From contig DATDTB010000043.1 of NCBI GenBank assembly GCA_035291025.1, positions 1-15,221 of the forward strand: a stretch of 15,221 nucleotides of DNA, given 5' to 3'. This document shows positions 13,929 to 15,221 of this stretch, piece by piece; within the stretch, counting starts at the first letter, position 1, and every line of letters begins with the position of its first letter. The position numbers and the translations under genes are program-made. The stretch is from DATDTB01 sp035291025. Lineage in GTDB: Archaea > Iainarchaeota > Iainarchaeia > JAFGOX01 > DATDTB01. The notes under the pieces are model-generated. The model was given only the letters and a program-made list of their open reading frames with translations, searched no databases and was not told the DNA's origin.

Positions 13929-14054
13929 ATGGCTCAAAATAAGAACGTTGTTGACTTTGGGTTGTTTACTGTGGACTTCAAAGACCCCATCCAAATACTT
14001 GCTCTCTTGTTCTTGGCTTTCGTGATACTAAGGTTGTTAGGCGTTTTGCAGTGA
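13929..14054 (+). CDS. Tiny single-helix membrane protein (41 residues)
   Basis: The frame reads MAQNKNVVDFGLFTVDFKDP and continues with a single hydrophobic helix at residues 21-40, with Arg35 inside it, ending VLQ. GGAGTGG lies about seven bases before the ATG, a strong ribosome site, and a TATA-like element lies at 13874-13881. Its TGA stop overlaps the GTG start of the next gene in the string GTGA, the classic arrangement for coupled translation. No family is recognised. The polar N-terminal half ahead of a single helix is compatible with a small membrane-complex subunit. Confidence rests on the start signals and the overlap rather than on homology. Confidence 0.68.
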   Translation: MAQNKNVVDFGLFTVDFKDPIQILALLFLAFVILRLLGVLQ

Positions 14055-14242
14055 GTGAAAAGAACACAGTAGCAGACTTGGCTGTAATTCTCGCCGTCGC
14101 AATAACCCTAACTAATAACACCGTGCAATTTTTTGGAAACTTGGCGCAACAACCATTGTTCAACAACGTCTTGTTCCTATTAATACTACTTTTCTTATTG
14201 GACAGTAGGAGGTTTAGAAAAGCCTTTGGCTCACCAAAATAA
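14051..14242 (+). CDS. Small two-helix membrane protein coupled to the preceding gene
   Basis: This 63-residue protein starts with GTG at 14051, overlapping the previous stop by four bases. It has two hydrophobic stretches: about residues 8-22 (DLAVILAVAITLT, extending towards VQFFGNL) and 36-50 (LFNNVLFLLILLFLL), then a basic tail (DSRRFRKAFGSPK) that should stay in the cytoplasm. No family is recognised. The overlap suggests that the 41- and 63-residue proteins are made in fixed proportion and may form one complex. A stem-loop with an A/T-rich stem follows at the stop codon. Confidence 0.7.
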   Translation: MSEKNTVADLAVILAVAITLTNNTVQFFGNLAQQPLFNNVLFLLILLFLLDSRRFRKAFGSPK

Positions 14243-14269
14243 CAAAAAAACTCAAAACGCTTTTTTGTT
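14241..14269 (+). terminator. Stem-loop terminator after the small membrane protein pair
   Basis: AACAAAAAA (14241-14249) and TTTTTTGTT (14261-14269) are a perfect 9-base inverted repeat with an 11-base loop. The T-rich arm itself gives the U-run needed for release. It starts within the stop codon of the 63-residue gene. Confidence 0.6.
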
Positions 14270-14324
14270 CAGGTTTGATACTACTTGTTCAAGAAAGACT
14301 TTATGTGCAAAGCCGGTTTAAGGA

Positions 14325-14337
14325 AAAGGAATAAATA
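14325..14337 (+). promoter_or_regulatory. Strong BRE/TATA promoter of the lumazine-synthase-like gene
   Basis: Aggaaaaggaataaatac has a purine-rich BRE followed by the TATA element aataaata (14330-14337). The expected start is near 14360, giving a leader of about 15 bases with the AAGTGAT ribosome site. Confidence 0.6.
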
Positions 14338-14374
14338 CCCTTAGAGCGTTTGGGAAGGGTTGAAGTGATGCACT

Positions 14375-14821
14375 TTGAAGTTCGTGTTGATTGAAAGCGC
14401 CAACACCGCAGTGAAGTTTTCCAGTGACGTGGCTGAAGCCATTTCCGGCTATTACGCTGGCGCCGAGGTCACGATTAAGACTTCCGCGACAGACTATGAC
14501 ATCCCCTTCCACGCGTCTTCCTTGCTGGGCGCCGACCGCGTCTTTGTCTTTGTCACGCACTCCCGCGACCCCATTTCAATGAACAAGGTGAACATGGTCT
14601 TGTCGAAGTTGATTGACTTGGAAGTCGCCAACAGGAAGCAGGTTTACAAGATTGCCGCCTTGGTCGAAGGGGACTTGGGTGAAGGGGAAGTAGCGGCAAT
14701 AAAGAAGGAAGTAACTGAGTACTGCATGAAGCTCTTGGCGGGCGAGTCGCCGAGCTCCGAGGTAGTGGGCCACGTGCCCTCAGAGCCTTCCCCAGGCGTC
14801 TTTGACTTCTTCAAGACGTAA
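14375..14821 (+). CDS. Lumazine synthase / archaeal riboflavin synthase-like protein
   Basis: The protein has 148 residues. The order of elements fits the lumazine synthase fold, especially the archaeal RibC type (as in Methanocaldococcus): a first strand KFVLIESAN, IKTSATDYDIPFHASSLL (compare the KTVPGIKDLPVA segment), GADRVFVFVTHSRD, a long helix NKVNMVLSKLIDLEVANRKQ and KIAALVEGD, then a final helix to about residue 121. The last 27 residues are a Pro/Ser-rich tail ending FDFFKT. The usual short glycine-rich phosphate motif and catalytic His of lumazine synthases are not evident, so a changed activity is possible. The start is TTG at 14375: AAGTGAT lies five bases upstream, and the nearby ATG at 14368 is out of frame and stops after eight codons. 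Assignment is from fold-level resemblance only. Confidence 0.6.
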   Translation: MKFVLIESANTAVKFSSDVAEAISGYYAGAEVTIKTSATDYDIPFHASSLLGADRVFVFVTHSRDPISMNKVNMVLSKLIDLEVANRKQVYKIAALVEGDLGEGEVAAIKKEVTEYCMKLLAGESPSSEVVGHVPSEPSPGVFDFFKT

Positions 14822-14838
14822 CCCCCTCTCCTTGTTCC

Positions 14839-14859
14839 AGCGCTTTGGGCGCTTTTTTT
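14839..14859 (+). terminator. Hairpin plus T-run terminator
   Basis: AGCGC-TTTGG-GCGCT (14839-14853) is a 5-base-pair hairpin, and T residues run from 14853 to 14859, 18 bases after the stop of the lumazine-synthase-like gene. The layout is that of an intrinsic terminator. Confidence 0.6.
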
Positions 14860-14883
14860 CCGCGCCAAATTTCTCTTGCCTTG

Positions 14884-14892
14884 TTTTAAATA
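14884..14892 (+). promoter_or_regulatory. TATA-like element of the right-edge gene
   Basis: Gttttaaatactg stands 15-23 bases before ATG 14907, slightly close for a canonical leaderless start. Use of this ATG therefore depends on a short TATA-to-start distance. Confidence 0.4.
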
Positions 14893-14906
14893 CTGTACGT
14901 AACATT

Positions 14907-15221
14907 ATGGAATGCAAGCACTCAATCAGCGTGGTGTTGTTTTTCTTGGCCGGGGCTCAAAAACTGAAATTGTTCGAGGCGTGCAAGAAAATCGTGAAGA
15001 AAACCCTGCACTTGCGGCCCATTGACTCCGTCTTGGTAATTACGGATGCGGCGCACCAGGACTTCTACGAACAATTCTGCCAGGCCAGCAAGGAAGTTGA
15101 CGTGCACCCAAGCGTTTTCGTTTTGCCCGAGAGCTTGAGGCCAGTGAGGAAGATCTCGAACGCGTTGAGGCAAATGCTCTTGCACACCAGCGTCGTCGTA
15201 AACGTTGCAGACTTCCGCTTG
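14907..15221 (+). CDS. Unrecognised protein, N-terminal part; runs off right edge
   Basis: Reading from ATG 14907 the frame stays open for 105 codons to the window end, so the 3' part is missing. The start MECKHSISVVLFFLAGAQ is followed by alternating strands and helices (SVLVITDAAHQDFY, VHPSVFVLPESLRPVRKI, SVVVNVADFRL), suggesting an alpha/beta protein. I do not recognise a family from this fragment. A TATA-like element lies just upstream and a terminator of the previous gene precedes that, so it is probably a separate transcription unit. A minus-strand frame across the same bases is a shadow. A later in-frame GTG at 14931 is an alternative start. Confidence 0.7.
   Translation, partial: MECKHSISVVLFFLAGAQKLKLFEACKKIVKKTLHLRPIDSVLVITDAAHQDFYEQFCQASKEVDVHPSVFVLPESLRPVRKISNALRQMLLHTSVVVNVADFRL

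Noticed and set aside
14922..15185. 87-codon minus-strand frame at the right edge
   Set aside because: It is opposite an open plus-strand frame that has a TATA-like element and runs to the window end; the minus frame has no start signal.

Overview
The window looks like the chromosome of an uncultivated, small-genome archaeon, most plausibly of the DPANN type (Diapherotrites or Micrarchaeota-like; this placement is inference). Several genes are preceded by an archaeal TATA box about 26 bases before a plausible transcript start. Shine-Dalgarno sites are of the GGTGA/GAGGT type, starts are a mix of ATG, GTG and TTG, and some transcripts look leaderless. The gene families include an archaeal pilus/secretion-type ATPase, an archaeosortase and archaeal secreted Lon-type proteases. 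No rRNA, tRNA, insertion sequence or CRISPR array is visible.

Left third (1-5700). A secretion ATPase with an N-terminal zinc-binding motif runs off the left edge on the minus strand. It is divergent from an archaeosortase/exosortase-family membrane peptidase on the plus strand. Two small minus-strand genes follow (a two-helix membrane protein, then an Arg-rich small protein). Next come a large exported Lon-like (S16) serine protease with PKD-like domains, Cys-rich segments and a C-terminal membrane anchor, and an unrecognised 263-residue protein with a possible C-terminal winged helix.

Middle (5700-11250). A gene-free stretch of about 700 bases carries a strong plus-strand promoter and several inverted repeats. 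It may be a structured RNA or a long leader, and it ends just before a small thioredoxin-fold protein that lacks CxxC and resembles KaiB. An OGG1-type 8-oxoguanine DNA glycosylase follows, convergent with a SAM methyltransferase. Two tandem minus-strand aldehyde dehydrogenases resemble bacterial PatD (aminobutyraldehyde) and Sad (succinate semialdehyde); together they suggest part of a putrescine/GABA-to-succinate route, with no transaminase in view.

Right part (11250-15221). A secreted protein with about 76 cysteines and two repeat types is followed on the same strand by a second membrane-tethered Lon-like protease. In both Lon-like proteins the catalytic Ser and Lys are 43 residues apart, as in E. 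coli Lon. Then come two overlapping genes for tiny membrane proteins, a lumazine/riboflavin-synthase-like protein and an incomplete gene at the right edge.

The theme that recurs is cell-surface biology: secretion ATPase, archaeosortase, two exported Lon-type proteases, Cys-rich exported proteins and small membrane proteins. These are interspersed with ordinary metabolic and repair genes. Whether the surface genes act together is inference.
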